DNA from: Fomes fomentarius
Lineage: Eukaryota > Basidiomycota > Agaricomycetes > Polyporales > Polyporaceae
Assembly (NCBI GenBank): GCA_022606135.1
Contig: JABYQN010000011.1
Span: 310,001 to 374,000, forward strand
DNA: 64,000 nucleotides
Direction of reading: 5' to 3'
Under the pieces are notes generated by a model that was not told the origin of the DNA, did not search any database, and saw only the letters and a program-made list of their open reading frames with translations. Made by a program: the position numbers and the translations under genes. Positions 1-14,252 of the stretch are shown here, piece by piece. How positions within the stretch are numbered: the stretch's first letter is position 1; each line of letters opens with the position of its first letter.

Positions 1-24
1 TGTATGCCACGTCCGGTGCGATGG

Positions 25-71
25 ACCCTGTCGGGAGATGATTGAACCCTGTCGGGGGATGATTGCACCCT
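25..71. repeat. 21-bp tandem repeat, about 2.2 copies
   Basis: The unit begins accctgtcggg and ends gatgattg; copy one is 25-45 and copy two 46-66, differing at two positions, followed by the first five bases of a third. It lies in the stretch where the N-terminus of the adjacent nitronate monooxygenase should be and may mark rearrangement there. Confidence 0.7.
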
Positions 72-234
72 AGTCTGTTGACCGAGAAAGTTTATGATCA
101 CGAAAGCAGTGATCGTGCCGACCAAGGTCTTCTTACAGTATACGCATATGTTGCCAGCTGTCACGAGATATGCGCGCACCGGCGTTACAGCAAGCTTGAT
201 TCAACGAAACGGACTGCTGACAAGTATTTTGTAG

Positions 235-1575
<1,341 letters not shown>

Positions 1576-2567
1576 ATCCGGTGTTCTGTGAATTCACGAT
1601 CGCCCTTGGGCTTTCCTGTATGTGGCCTAGCGGACCCGGGCCGCTGCAACTCTGTCGCGAAATGCTTGGGAGCCAGCCGGATGCAGGCACGCTTTGCTTA
1701 TCTACGGTCTATCAGGAGGATGTCGTGACAGATATAGTATGTTGTAGGACTCAATTTGGCCGGGTTTGTGCATATGTCCGGGCGTCTGCGTAGCCACAAT
1801 CGTCGAACAATGGTTTGTCGTGCGTCGCGCTGAGATGACACATTTGATTCTCTGCCCAGCTTAGACAGAATGACGCATGTCAGCATTTGTGTCACCTTGT
1901 GGCCATGCGGAGACATCGTGGATATCTGTCGGTGACATGCCTTGGAGCCACCAGACTGCAGCTTCCCGGAAAGAGCGAACAAAAGCATCGCTCTCGGGTC
2001 TATGATGCCTGCGTATACACATCACACCTCACAGTGAAAGTGCACGCTGCGCACACTACGGTCAGTGTCGTTCAACAATTGCATCGATTATTCGTCTCGA
2101 TGATGAGTAGTACTCGTACTTGTTGTGTTGTTATGTGATGGGATGTGATCTAAGGAAACGTCGAGTGGACAGAGATACAGGTTGAGGTTGCTACAGCAGC
2201 TCCACCTCTGCGCAGAAAATGCGCCCGAGCGGAGCTGGAGGCGATTGGTACAGTATAAGGATACATCTGATAACCCAATGCGTACTCATATGAACAGAAG
2301 GAAATAAGGTAAGAAAACAGGGTGCGTGAAAGGGAGATTCGTTGTTAACACAGGAAGGAGACACAGGGAGAGCAATCACACAGCAATGCAATTGATACAG
2401 CGGGTGGTATGAAAACAGGGGGTGCAGGGGTATGAGGCTGCAAGCGTCCGGGATGATGACATGGTCGTCTGTCGTCTATCGGGCAGCGTTCAGGCGTGTG
2501 CATGAAGGTCGTGACCGAGAACCAAGAACCATAACGGGAGCCTAATATCAGGGAGAGTGTTCGCTCG
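1576..2567. other. Intergenic, no gene recognised
   Basis: Only short unconserved frames are seen. The segment presumably carries the 3' ends of the two convergent flanking genes. Confidence 0.5.
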
Positions 2568-3037
2568 TCATTGCGCAGACATTTCGGAATCCGAAGCGTC
2601 CGACAAGACGGAGACGCGGCGCATCGCCTCGGGCAGGGTGGGTGTCGCAGTGGGAGAGGGAGCTGGGTTGCGCGGGATGAAGCGGTACGGGTGCACGGCT
2701 GCCCTCAGGCGGGCGCGGTTCTGCGGGTCGCGGAGGTCCACGGCGAGTGGGCCGACGACGAGGTACGCCTTCCCCGGCTTGCACTTGGCAAGCTTCTCGG
2801 GGATGGGCTTGTTGTTCTCGTCGAGGGCCTCCGCGGGGAGCGGGAGGACGAGCATGGCATCTGCGGTCTCGTACGAGTCCGAGAGCACAACGCGGTACTT
2901 GTCCGCTGCAAGGTAGGGGTGGTGCCGCCGCACACTGCGGGTAGAGATGGAGGAGCGGCGCGCGGACCATGCGTCCGTTGGGGAGGAGGCACGGGAGGAG
3001 GTCGTGCATGAGGAGGTCGTAGAGGAGATCGAGCACT
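2568..3037 (-). CDS. Hypothetical protein, orphan; frame unresolved
   Basis: I do not recognise a family. Two reading frames look protein-like. From about 3037 down to 2945 one frame gives VLDLLYDLLMHDLLPCLL and NGRMVRAPLLHLYP, preceded by a good acceptor (ccgtcag). From about 2945 to the stop at 2568 the next frame gives HHPYLAADKYRVVLSDSYE, LVLPLPAEALDENNKPIPEK, AYLVVGPLAVDLRDPQNRA and a Ser/Asp tail. Joining them needs an intron of length 1 modulo 3; the only GT-AG pair that fits is about 28 nt, which is implausibly short. A one-base indel near 2940-2960 is the alternative. Upstream exons probably exist but I could not find them. GC and codon bias support coding. Confidence 0.45.
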
Positions 3038-3092
3038 GACGGCCGCGGGCCCAGTGCTGATTAAAGTCCAGCGGGAGCGGGGGCTGCTGCAA

Positions 3093-4047
3093 CTAGGTCA
3101 ACATGGGAGTACAAAGGACGAAGGAGGGCAACGCACGAGAAGGTCGTTAGAATTAGCGTTCATCGTATATTGCATGTTCGGGACGTTAGAGCTTTGTCTG
3201 CGAGCGTGGATGTCCGGGAGACGGAGGGAGCGCAGGGGAGGAAGAGTAGGGCGGGATGCCGGGGCGGTAGAAGGCAAGGTGGGTGTGATAGCCATCTTTA
3301 TTCAGGAATTGACCGGCGTTAGATAGGCTTGTTTGAGGTGATGATGTCTGAGGTGGGTGGCGTGGAAGGTCCGAGAGAAGATCGCCGATGGGAAAACAAG
3401 ATGCAAGATGGGTCCACCTGGGTACCGATCCGAAGGCTCTGCCTTATTATATCTGAAGAAGGGTATAAGTGGCGTTGGGGCAGAGGAGTGCAAGAAAGGA
3501 AAGAGGCGATGGGGGACGAGGTCTCACCGCCTCGCATTCACCAACCTTTATAGCAGGCAGCGCCTACTACTACTCTCAGGCGGGTTCGCAGACATTGTCG
3601 TACACGACGCCGGAGTCGTCAATGGGTCACTCAGTAGGATGAATAGTACGTGCTGTTTCCTTTGTCTTCACAGATGGAGGTGAGGAAGTCGAATTTGGGG
3701 GGAACAATTAGCTGGACTCACGCGTTGTTTACTTGTGTTTACCGCTCGCGTAACTTCGCGTCGTGGACACAAAAAAGTCTGCACATACTGTTCCTGTTCC
3801 TTGTATTCTTATACACACCAGCTGGGAAATATTCAGCAGGTCTAAGTAGCTCGATGTGAGCTTGGACAACAGAAGAGTCGGAATGAGGAGGTAGTCACGG
3901 TGGAAAGGTGGCATGCGCAAGCGACCGTCAGAAGAGTCGAGCGTCTCCCACGTGGGATGGATGGCACGTGGTTTTCATATTTTCGGCGCTTCATACTGGG
4001 CACTTTTGTTCCAGCTGCCTGCACTCTCGTCCTCGTCCTTTCTCGCT
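3093..4047. other. Intergenic, no gene recognised
   Basis: No frame resembles a known family. It may hold unlocated 5' exons of the minus-strand orphan and the promoter of the plus-strand RNA polymerase subunit gene. Confidence 0.4.
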
Positions 4048-4878
4048 ATGGCGGAAGCCCCTCCAAAAATCCGAATTGTACGTCTACCATTGTCTCGCAA
4101 GTGTGCGCCGCACAGAAAGAAGTGACACAGACTATGGCCGGGTAGCTCAAGGGCGCGGAGCCGGACTTGTCTGCGGCAACATATCAGATCCACGACGAGT
4201 CGCATACGATCGGGAATGCGCTTCGGTGGATGCTCATGAAGAAGTACGTCTCGATACTGTAGAGTGTAGAGGAAGATATGCATTGATAGGGCGCGGGCCA
4301 ATTGTCTCCAGCCCAAAAGTGGAATTCTGCGGATACAGGTGCGTTACCGTCTCCCATTCTCGCCCCACGGCGAACCTTCTCCCGGAATGCGGACCCTCCC
4401 CGGCGCGTACACTTTTGTTCGACGCGTTGTCTCAACGCCCCTTTCTTCATGTAGATCGCGAAGCGTTCATGTCGCTTTTGTGCGCGCGACCCCAAACTGG
4501 CGGGCAGGCGCGTCCGCCAATTGTCCTTCTGGCGGTTCATTATGCCATAGTGACTTGTGTCTTACCCCACGATGTACCTTTATCGTTCACGCTTATTCTC
4601 TCCCCTATGTGGCTTCCCGCATATGTTGACATGTGCCCGTCAGTGTGCCTCATCCGTCTGAAAACCACATCAACATGCGGATACAGATGTACGGTGAGTA
4701 GAGCCTCTGTTCTTGCCTTACTGCGCTAGTCTGAACATGGGACGTAGATGGATTATCGTCGCTGACAGCACTGCTTGAGGCCCTGAAGAACCTCGACGAC
4801 CTGTGCGTGACAATCGATGAGGCTTACACTCAGAGCTTGCAGAAGGACCAATATGAACGATGGGACGAGCAGAGTTGA
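4048..4878 (+). CDS. RPC19: RNA polymerases I and III subunit AC19 (RPAC2)
   Basis: Small alpha-like subunit that pairs with AC40 to form the assembly platform of RNA polymerases I and III in the nucleus. Five exons in phase: 4048-4077, 4146-4243, 4312-4338, 4644-4693, 4748-4878, giving 111 aa. Diagnostic stretches are ESHTIGNALRWMLMKN, PKVEFCGYS, VPHPSENHINMRIQM and a C-terminal helix beginning LTALLEALKNLDDL. The chosen start MAEAPPKIRI is the only ATG that splices in phase. The third intron (4339-4643, 305 nt) is about five times the local norm; the others are 54-73 nt. A long chance frame (3908-4729) runs across these introns and is not the gene. Confidence 0.93.
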
Positions 4879-5154
4879 TCGGCTTATCATACGTGGTGTG
4901 GATCCCGTTTTGTGTGACGCTACTGTTGTATCAATAATGCCCTCAGACAAAGAACTGCCGTGTCGCCATCACATAATTCCGGTCTCGTAACTCGGACTCC
5001 TATACCCCTTCTCCATCCCTATTCGCAACATGCCATGCGTAAAGCACCAAATGGAGCTTACTTGACCAGAGAAGTACGTCCCTTCCTATGCTCCGTCCCA
5101 TACTACCAATGGTCAGTCCAGGTCTCCGAAGATACTGAATGCGTGCGTACCAGC

Positions 5155-6305
5155 TTATGTCAGGTCTGCGCCCCATCCTTCCACCTCCACATCGAAGATA
5201 GCAGGTAAGTCACGCCACAGATCCTTTTGCTCCTCCAGGACTCGTGCCTTCAACATCTTCGCGCATGCTTTACAGTAGCTACCCGGCCTCTCTCCCCAAC
5301 GATCGATCGCACCCAACCAGCGTCTCAGTATGATCCCCCCTGCCTCCGCCTGTATGGTATGGAAAGCGACGCAACAAGTGTTTGGGCTGGTACACTGTTT
5401 GTCTGGTTTGAGTTCGAAGATACGCGCTATCGAATGGGGTACTCTCAGCTTGACCTCTCCGTATCCTCGGATGAACCGCCTGAGATCCTCTACGGAGAGA
5501 TACTGCACCGTCCCGTCTTCGCGGTGATGTCCATCGACCACGGCCTCGCCCAGTATAGTACAAGAGTAGAACGCAGTCGGCAGTAATGCAGGTGTTTCGG
5601 TGAGTTGCGCAAGGTGGATGGCTTCTATTCCGGAGCTTTTCCGCCGTACCGGTGGTGGGCCGAACAGCGATGATGCGTCGCGGTTCGAAAACTCCTTGAA
5701 GGTTGAGGGGAAGGCAGTTTGGAGAACAGCTAGCGCCTGATGCTGGACATCTTCGATCTGGTACTTGTGCCCGAGACGGATCAGGGCTGATATCTGGTCG
5801 AAACTGTAGTCGCCCTTCGTAGGGAGCTTGAAGACACTGCATCGACGCAAGAATAATCCTTCACTGTCGCTCATGTTGTGCTAAACGCGCGACAGACTCA
5901 CCGTCTCTCCCTGCTTGGAATCAAGGCGCGCAGGAGGTGCCTCAGCGCCTGCGGCGTGTCTTGTAGATGTACGATTGGACAGCCATCAATCTGACTGTCT
6001 GCATGGGGGTCTCCAGTGCTGAACATGTCGGCAAAGACCGGGGACTGGGATGCGAGGAGACCACGGTAGACTTTGAAGGAGAGGTTTCCGGCGATCAGGA
6101 CGATGTTTCCGTCGTCGAACCAGAACTCCTCGTCTCGCTCGCAGTCGACGAGTGACTGAAAGGTTGTAACACAGGTAGGACCATTCGAATGTGGAAGCTG
6201 CGACGGCTGAGTGCTAAGCAGTTGTGGAGGTGCAGTGTCTTCGCGAGTCATACTTAGGCGATGGATGGTGGTTAGGTTCTGAGATCGCTGAGTGCTATGG
6301 TGCAT
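5155..6305 (-). CDS. BTB/POZ domain protein
   Basis: Two exons, 5902-6305 and 5155-5836, with a 65-nt intron (gtgagt...gatgcag), give 361 aa. The N-terminal half is a basidiomycete-type BTB fold: FWFDDGNIVLIAGNLSFKVY, RGLLASQSPVFADMFS, IVHLQDTPQALRHLLRAL, then ISALIRLGHKYQIEDVQHQA. The C-terminal half carries several Cys and Trp (PNTCCVAF, YCKACAKMLKARVLEE), as is common in this expanded family. Such proteins are presumed interaction or ubiquitin-ligase adaptor modules, but no specific role is known. The start may instead be the Met at 6251. Family call is firm; function is open. Confidence 0.85.
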
Positions 6306-6598
6306 GGTTCAAGTTCACGAGCACGGTGAAGCGCCACGGGCATTGCCAGGCCGAGTACTGGCAAGGAAGCATGCTAAAAATGTATCAATCGGCGTCACGA
6401 TTGTCTTCACATCAGGTAACTCGGTGTGATACATCTACATTCTCGCAGTACTCATTCGCTCTACCATCCACTCGTCAAGGGACAAATAAGCTGAGTAATG
6501 CTACCTATATCGCTGGAATGCCTGGAAGAGCAAAATTGATTAAGGTGATTCTGTCGTATCACAACCGAACAAAGAGTGCTGACCTAGGTAACCTATGA

Positions 6599-7115
6599 TC
6601 AGGCTCCGGAGACAAGGATCGAGTTGGTGTTGGGGGTGTAGCAGAACCCGTTGGCGAGGGGCGTGCCGCAGTTCGAGGACGGGTTGCAAGGTCCGCCGCA
6701 GCGGCTGTCGGCGCAGAACGAAACAGGCTTCGTGGCCGACAGGCATTGCGTGCCGGGTGCGGCAAGGCACTTAGCTCCGCCGTTGTAGACCGTGCATATC
6801 CCGCCGCAAACGTCGAAGGAGCGCGTGTTGCAGTAGGTGACGATGGTGCTCTGGGCGTCGCGGGCCGTGAGCGGGTTGATAGGCTTGCCCACGAAGGTGA
6901 GCTTGGCATCGGTTGTCTTGATCCAGTTCAGCATCTCCTCGTGGCTGACGAGGTAGTCCGGGGCAGCCTAATTCGAAGAATCAGCATGCTGAGCAGTGTA
7001 GCGGGATGTATGACGACGACAAGCTCACCTCGGAAGTGGGAGACGCAGTGACGGCAGACGTCAAGGCGACGAGCACGCCGCATGCAAGTGCGGTGAACTT
7101 GGCTGTGAACTGCAT
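6599..7115 (-). CDS. Small secreted cysteine-rich protein
   Basis: Two exons, 7029-7115 and 6599-6967 (61-nt intron), give 151 aa. The first exon is almost entirely a signal peptide: MQFTAKFTALACGVLVALTS, then AVTASPTSE. The mature part begins AAPDYLVSHEEMLNWIKTTD and carries ten cysteines in its second half, in clusters such as DVCGGICTVYNGGAKC and FCADSRCGGPCNPSSNCG. An even number of Cys in a short secreted protein suggests five disulfides and an extracellular role. It resembles small secreted proteins of wood- or litter-decay basidiomycetes, but I cannot assign an enzymatic fold. Confidence 0.8.
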
Positions 7116-8214
7116 GTCGAGAGAAGAATGTGTAGCTGCGAAGGATGTAGCTGTGTGCTGCCTTTGCTCTGCTCGCAGGACCTTTTATACGTTCTGCCTC
7201 CAGTGCGCTTCTACATACGTCCGTCACAAGTCCCTGTACATTTGTGGCAGCGCGCCTTCAACTCCCCGATCCCGGTGGATCGCTTATGCATAGCTGTCAA
7301 GAGTAACGCTTAGTTCCATAATGTTGCTTCCTCGCGACTTGGATAAAATTTGAGACCCGTGTCAATGGGCTTACGATTGTGAAGGGTATCAGAAACGCTT
7401 GAATACGGTTACCCAATCTCCCGTTCACCTTCATCATCTATACCAGCCTCGGTACTGCCCTAGTCATATAAGTAAACAAATTGGTCAAATATTGAAAGAT
7501 TACTACTACTTACTGAAGTATGGACAGCACCCGTGAACGCGCAGAGTGGCACGCATCGTGTCCCAACAGAGTAGTCGCTCAACCTAGAGCGATCAACCTC
7601 GGTCTCTCCGATCCACTTCGAAATGATAGGAATGCACCGTTCCTGTAGCGCTCTGCGGTCAGGTCAACCATCCGCCATCCAAGAATCCTCCCATGTCGGG
7701 CAAGAGTACCGTCGGCGGCGTTGAACGGTGTGAGTTCTCGGTTTCACTCAATGGTCTCTCTGTGATGTGGCGGACGAGAGCATGAGCAAGTCGCGTCTAA
7801 GAATACAATGCCGCCGGCGTTTGGATTCTCTCGCCGCCCGACAATTCTGCGACCGGTGTACAATGCGGTCAGCCGACGAGCCGCGTAGAGCACAACGGTA
7901 TCACTTTGCGTCACGCGTCAGTCCTCGTCCTACTTGAAAATAGCCCAGGGCACTGCCCGATCCCGTGGTGGTTCCTGTTGAGGTGCTGGACCCACGTGGA
8001 CATGGCTGTGCTGACTTCGGCAACTAGTACGGTTTAGAAGTATAGGTTCATGGCACATGCATCACTACGAAAGTCAAGACTCATTGATCTCACTCTTGGG
8101 GGACTCCTCAGAGTTCAGAAGTTGTACTAAGTCCCTGTGTTCTACAGACCGTGGGCGCACCGCACACTTGAACGGCTTTGGGAAGCTGGGCATGACAGAT
8201 GCATTAATGGCTTG
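7116..8214. other. Gene-poor stretch, nothing recognised
   Basis: All six frames are interrupted, with no family motif, no tRNA shape and no repeat beyond short low-complexity runs. It contains the promoter of the secreted-protein gene. Confidence 0.5.
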
Positions 8215-10261
8215 TCAGATCGGCATTGACTGAATGGAGCTTACGCACCATACGACACCGCTCAGGTACTCTCCATCTGGGACGATCTCTTGGCCCTCGT
8301 CGTCCACAGCTCGCACAATGTCAAACACCGCAAGAACGCTCACGATTGCCAGCCATAGCGCATCAAGCGCAAGGAAGCGACCAGGGCAGATCCGGCGCCC
8401 GAAGCCAAACGCAGCAACGGAAGGATCTCGGACGGAAGGGTTGAGAGTACCGTCTTCATTCAGAAAGCGCGAAGGATTGAACTGAGCAGGATTGTTGTAT
8501 GCGGACTCGTCATGGAGAATGGACCTAGAAGAGCATCGGAAGTATAGCGGAGGTGCGGCATGAGTTAGGACATACCATGTATTCGCGAGGACGAGGGAGC
8601 CTTTCGGAATTGAGTAGCCTTCATAGACATCGTCTGTCTTCGTCAGGTGTGGGAGGGCTCCATATCCCGTCATGAAATTAGTTCTAGTAGTATCACATCG
8701 CTTGCGGAGGCGTACCTAGAGGCGCGACGGGACGCCAGCGCAGTACCTCCTTCAAGATCGCGCTTATGTATGGGAGTGCAGCTTGGTCGCAGTAGTCGGG
8801 TAACTGATGTACTCCAACGACTCGATCGATCTCTTCGTGAGCCTTCACTTGTACATCGGGATGTAGCACCATGGCGAGAAAGAACGTCTGCAGTGCGGAA
8901 AGGTTCTATAGGACGAGGTATGAGTGCGAGCAAAGGACAACTACGCGATAGTACGAACAGTCTCCGCTCCAGCTGTCCATCAAAGACTTGTGAGCAAGAC
9001 GTCTTCGTTCGCACGTATTCTACGTACCGAAGTACATCGATCCTAGCGCGCAGCGAATGTCATAGTCTGACGCCTTCGATCCAGTTGGGTTTTCGCCACA
9101 AGCTTCGATGAGTGATTGAGCGGCACAAGGAGTGACATGACCATCGGCCTGCATCGTATAGATCAGATCCAGCCCAAGTGAGAACGGTTGACGTACATAC
9201 CATATGGCGACAAACCATCTCGAAGGGTTCGTTCAGCATCCTGTCTGCAACTGCTCGGACTTCGCCAGCCTCTCGCTTGAAGCCAGCCCCAGGAAACCAA
9301 TCGGGTAAATGCTTGACTGCGTCAGAAATTCACACAAATTAGCTTGAGGAAGTAAAGAAAGCGCGGGTAGAGACGCACGTATGGGTAGGATGTCTACCAG
9401 ACGTGATCCTGTGGCGATTTGTTCGATACTGAATCGTGAAGCTGTCTCGGCCATGACGAAGTACGAATTGTCATGACTCTCCACGTCGATGCCATATGTG
9501 ACTGATAGTATGGTCCCTCCAGCCCATCTGAAAACCGTCTATTAGCACGATCAACTGGTACGACTGATTCTCTACTCACAGTCGTGTATGCAACGAGTAG
9601 TTTTCCGGTCCCCGGAGGAAGTCGAGCAAGAGTCTGTGTATCACCTTGTGCTGGTGTGGGCGGTACTTGATAGTGGCGTTAGAATGAAACTCGCGATGCG
9701 CCATCTTGCGGCGCTCTCTCCACGCGTCTCCAGATGACAAGCTTCCTATCAACCACCGGAAGCCGCACAGCTCGTTGAACATCACGAGTTCTGGTCTTTG
9801 AGTGCAGTAATGGATATGAGCTCCACTGGCCAAAGAATTCACAGACCCGGTAAACGAACCTGTCGGAGTAGATTGAAGACCGCTTCTCGAGTAACTCGTT
9901 GACAAGATAGACAGAGTTGAGAACGACGATATGCATTCCAAGAGCACGAAGGTGGATGATATCTGAGTCTTGGAGCATTATGGTCGAAGAATCCAAGCGT
10001 CAACATCGTGATTCCAAAAATACTCGGCGGAGTGCAGCACTCACTATATTCGCGACTCCACGCACAATATGTATGCCATGGTTCAGCATCAGGAGAGGGG
10101 ATTTGTAGTAGATTACCAAGAAGTGGAAGCCCGCGAGGGCCGGGCGGGAATAGGGAACTGGGTTCTCTACGAGCTCGATAGTATATGATACCAGCAAAAG
10201 CTCCACAGATCATGGAATAGAGAAGTATTGAGTCGGCGGCCGTAGAGAGATTGAGTGCCAT
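8215..10261 (-). CDS. Cytochrome P450 monooxygenase; one base missing in exon 7
   Basis: Exons: 10045-10261, 9860-9962, 9580-9795, 9379-9527, 9201-9316, 9028-9148, 8945-8972, 8716-8887, 8576-8657, 8215-8524. The protein has an N-terminal membrane anchor (DSILLYSMICGAFAGIIYY), the proline hinge FPPGPRGLPLLGN, the substrate/oxygen helix start AGAETVRTI, the ExxR helix AILKEVLRWRPVAPL, and the heme loop FGFGRRICPGRF. It resembles fungal P450s annotated as O-methylsterigmatocystin oxidoreductase-like. Every junction keeps phase except exon 7 to exon 8: exon 7 (28 nt) is one base short. With that base the product would be about 504 aa, normal for the family. It is therefore either a recent pseudogene or carries a sequence error. 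Confidence 0.85.
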
Positions 10262-11012
10262 GTCAGTCACTTGTGAGACTAGGTTGAGCAGCCCACTTGA
10301 CCACTCTCCAGGTCGATGCCATTATAAAGCATGTTCGCAGTTGGCGCGTTCCGAGCAGGTCTGCCTAGTCGTTCAAGGAGCCATAATGGAGAAGACGACG
10401 ATGAGGGCAGAAGCTCATAAGGGGACATTACAGCCGTTTGTTAGATGTCGAGCGAGGTATTTGCTGATATGTCGCATGCGCGGTGTCACAACGTGAGGCA
10501 TACCACTTTCGAAGGAGATCGATATCAAGCTGGTGTGGCATGAGCTAGCCTTCGCCCTCTGCTCCAGTGTGCCTTATACACTATCTCCGCCCTTCCTGAC
10601 CGGGAGTTGGGCCTGTATTAAAAGTAATGATCATGAACGGTGGCGGAGCTTGCCATACTTATCTAGAGCGACAACCAGATGCCAGATGTATAGAAGCACC
10701 AGGTGCTTTCATTCTTCTGACATCGAGGGTTGAAGGGTTGCAGAACAGCACAAAGTGTCCGGCGCCGATGGTGACTCGTTCTGTAAGGTCAAGTTCAGCG
10801 CTTGTCAGTCCGAAACTGACCGAAAGAGGAAACTTAAGCGCTAGGATGCTCCGGCATTTGTCCGGTCCGAGCTTACCCGATGTCCATGACATACGCGACA
10901 TACGCAGTTGGTTGGCACCGGTATCACCGTCTCGCTACTCTATATATTCAGAAGACTCTTCACCCACTCCGTCCAACACGTCGACTACGCTCTCTCTCGA
11001 AGCAAATAACAG
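10262..11012. other. Intergenic region with a TATA-like element
   Basis: No gene is recognised. A tatatat element near 10940-10946 lies about 70 bp before an ATG at 11013 that opens a weak orphan frame. Confidence 0.35.
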
Positions 11013-11405
11013 CATGCCGGGATCCGGTGCTCCGATACAGCCTGAGGCTCATAGTGTAGGGTTCCTTCGCGTTCATTGAGCTTATATCGTCGATCCTTCA
11101 AGTTCTCACCAATGCAGACATACACATTCGTTCAGAAACATTCACCACCACGGACATTGTAGACCGTACTGACACTTCTCAAGTTTAGTGATCTGACTTT
11201 CCATCTATCACCGGAGACACCGAGAAAGCTGCACGAATTCGTCAGGTCGGCTTGCGAAGTTGTTCATGGACTCCTGAATCGATTTCAGGATGCGGCGATT
11301 CATCTCAGCAGTGAATACTACATATCGACCTCAAGTTCGCGCTTGGTCACCCAATTGCTAAGGGGTCAAACCTTGGGGTCATCCTCCATCGCATCCTCGG
11401 CTTAG
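11013..11405 (+). other. Possible small orphan gene or gene remnant
   Basis: I do not recognise it. The ATG at 11013 gives MPGSGAPIQPEAH. One frame further on reads NIHIRSETFTTTDIVDRTD and another (11163-11405, stop tag) reads DLTFHLSPETPRKLHEFVRS and CEVVHGLLNRFQDAAIHLSS. These have protein-like composition, but I found no phase-correct intron of normal size joining them, so it may be a decayed gene or chance. Confidence 0.2.
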
Positions 11406-12347
11406 GATACCCCTTATGAAACTTTACCCGAAACCCCTTGCGGACGACGTGGACACTCGATCATCGCCGGGGCCGTATATTTGGTCCCTTAGGAATGTAC
11501 ACCTCACCCTAAAGCGCAGTTCGGGGGATGGTAAACCGTCGAGGCCTTCCTGCGAGATGCGAAGTGCAGAGCGTTCACTGCTGGCAGCAGGCGCAAACAT
11601 AATCAAGAATTTCATCCTTATCCTGGGAAAACGAGCGTGCAATTAAAGTTATGACTGGCATACTGAATACGAATGAAACAGACACGGTCTTCACGGCCAC
11701 CGAACACGGGGCTGGGGATTCCCGTCCCCCGTGGCTTCTACACATACCTTCACCATACTCGAGCTGTAAAATTATTGGCGAATCCGAAATTTGCGAATGT
11801 GGTGGTACATACCGGAGCGGGCTGCGAAGAGTGACTCCAGGTTGGATAAGGGCACTGACGGTTGCTCCCGGCGAGTTCATGTAGGCCGATTGCTCCGGAA
11901 TCTGTCCAAGCATAGTGGAATGAATGAAGTGGATACGTGCAGATGTATCCTCAAACGAGCGTATTGCAGCACCCGTTAGATACATTTCTGGATCACACCG
12001 GCTGTTATGCGACAACCCAATTGTGAGCAGGTCACAGTAAAGCTCCGAATGGATGGGCATCGCGAGTTCCAGTGAATCAGCGGTTCCTGGATCATTCAGT
12101 ATGTGAGGTTAGGGTGTTTGTTTGTCGGGTACATACAGACAGAGCAACGCAGGGCGGGCGGAGTCAAGCCGAGTCAGTCAGACGGTAGACGTCACCTCTC
12201 CCTGCAAGTGTTCGACACCATCAATTCTCGAACAATCTGGTCAGGCCTAGCCGAGAAGGGCAATCCCTTGGTCTAATACAAATGTATATATGTCATGGCT
12301 GACCGAATACATGAAATCAAACACGACCGTCGGAAGCCGTCGAACCG
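11406..12347. other. Intergenic, nothing recognised
   Basis: Short unconserved frames only. The right edge includes the 3' side of the kinase gene on the minus strand. Confidence 0.45.
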
Positions 12348-13922
<1,575 letters not shown>

Positions 13923-14107
13923 TCACGGATGTCTAGCACATATGGTACTGAGTATATTCCCAGCTTTTTCGCTGGCACTATGGTGCCACCGCAACGTACG
14001 CCGTACCCGTAACAGTACGACACTGCACCCCACTTAGACCTCACCTGAAAAGAACGATGAAGCTTGGGGGCATTCGACGCCCAAATACCCGCAAGCACAG
14101 GCAAACA

Positions 14108-14113
14108 ACGCGT
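14108..14113. promoter_or_regulatory. MluI cell-cycle box (acgcgt) in the MSH6/kinase divergent promoter
   Basis: A palindromic acgcgt lies 140 bp before the MSH6 ATG inside the 348-bp divergent promoter (13905-14252). In fungi this is the core site of the G1/S factor MBF, which commonly drives replication and repair genes. The match is exact but only six bases, so function is inferred from position. Confidence 0.45.
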
Positions 14114-14252
14114 AAATATCGCGTCTTGGGCGCCAATGACATCTGTACACTGTACACACTCGGAGCGCGAGTCGAGTCGCGTCTCTCCCCTGCTCTCTCC
14201 CCTTCTGCGGTTCCACTGCCTGTCACCCACGGAAGGACTGCGTGCATTTTAG

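Noticed and set aside
3908..4729. 273-aa open frame on the plus strand
   Set aside because: It runs through AC19 exons in the wrong frame and through its introns; AC19 explains the coding signal.
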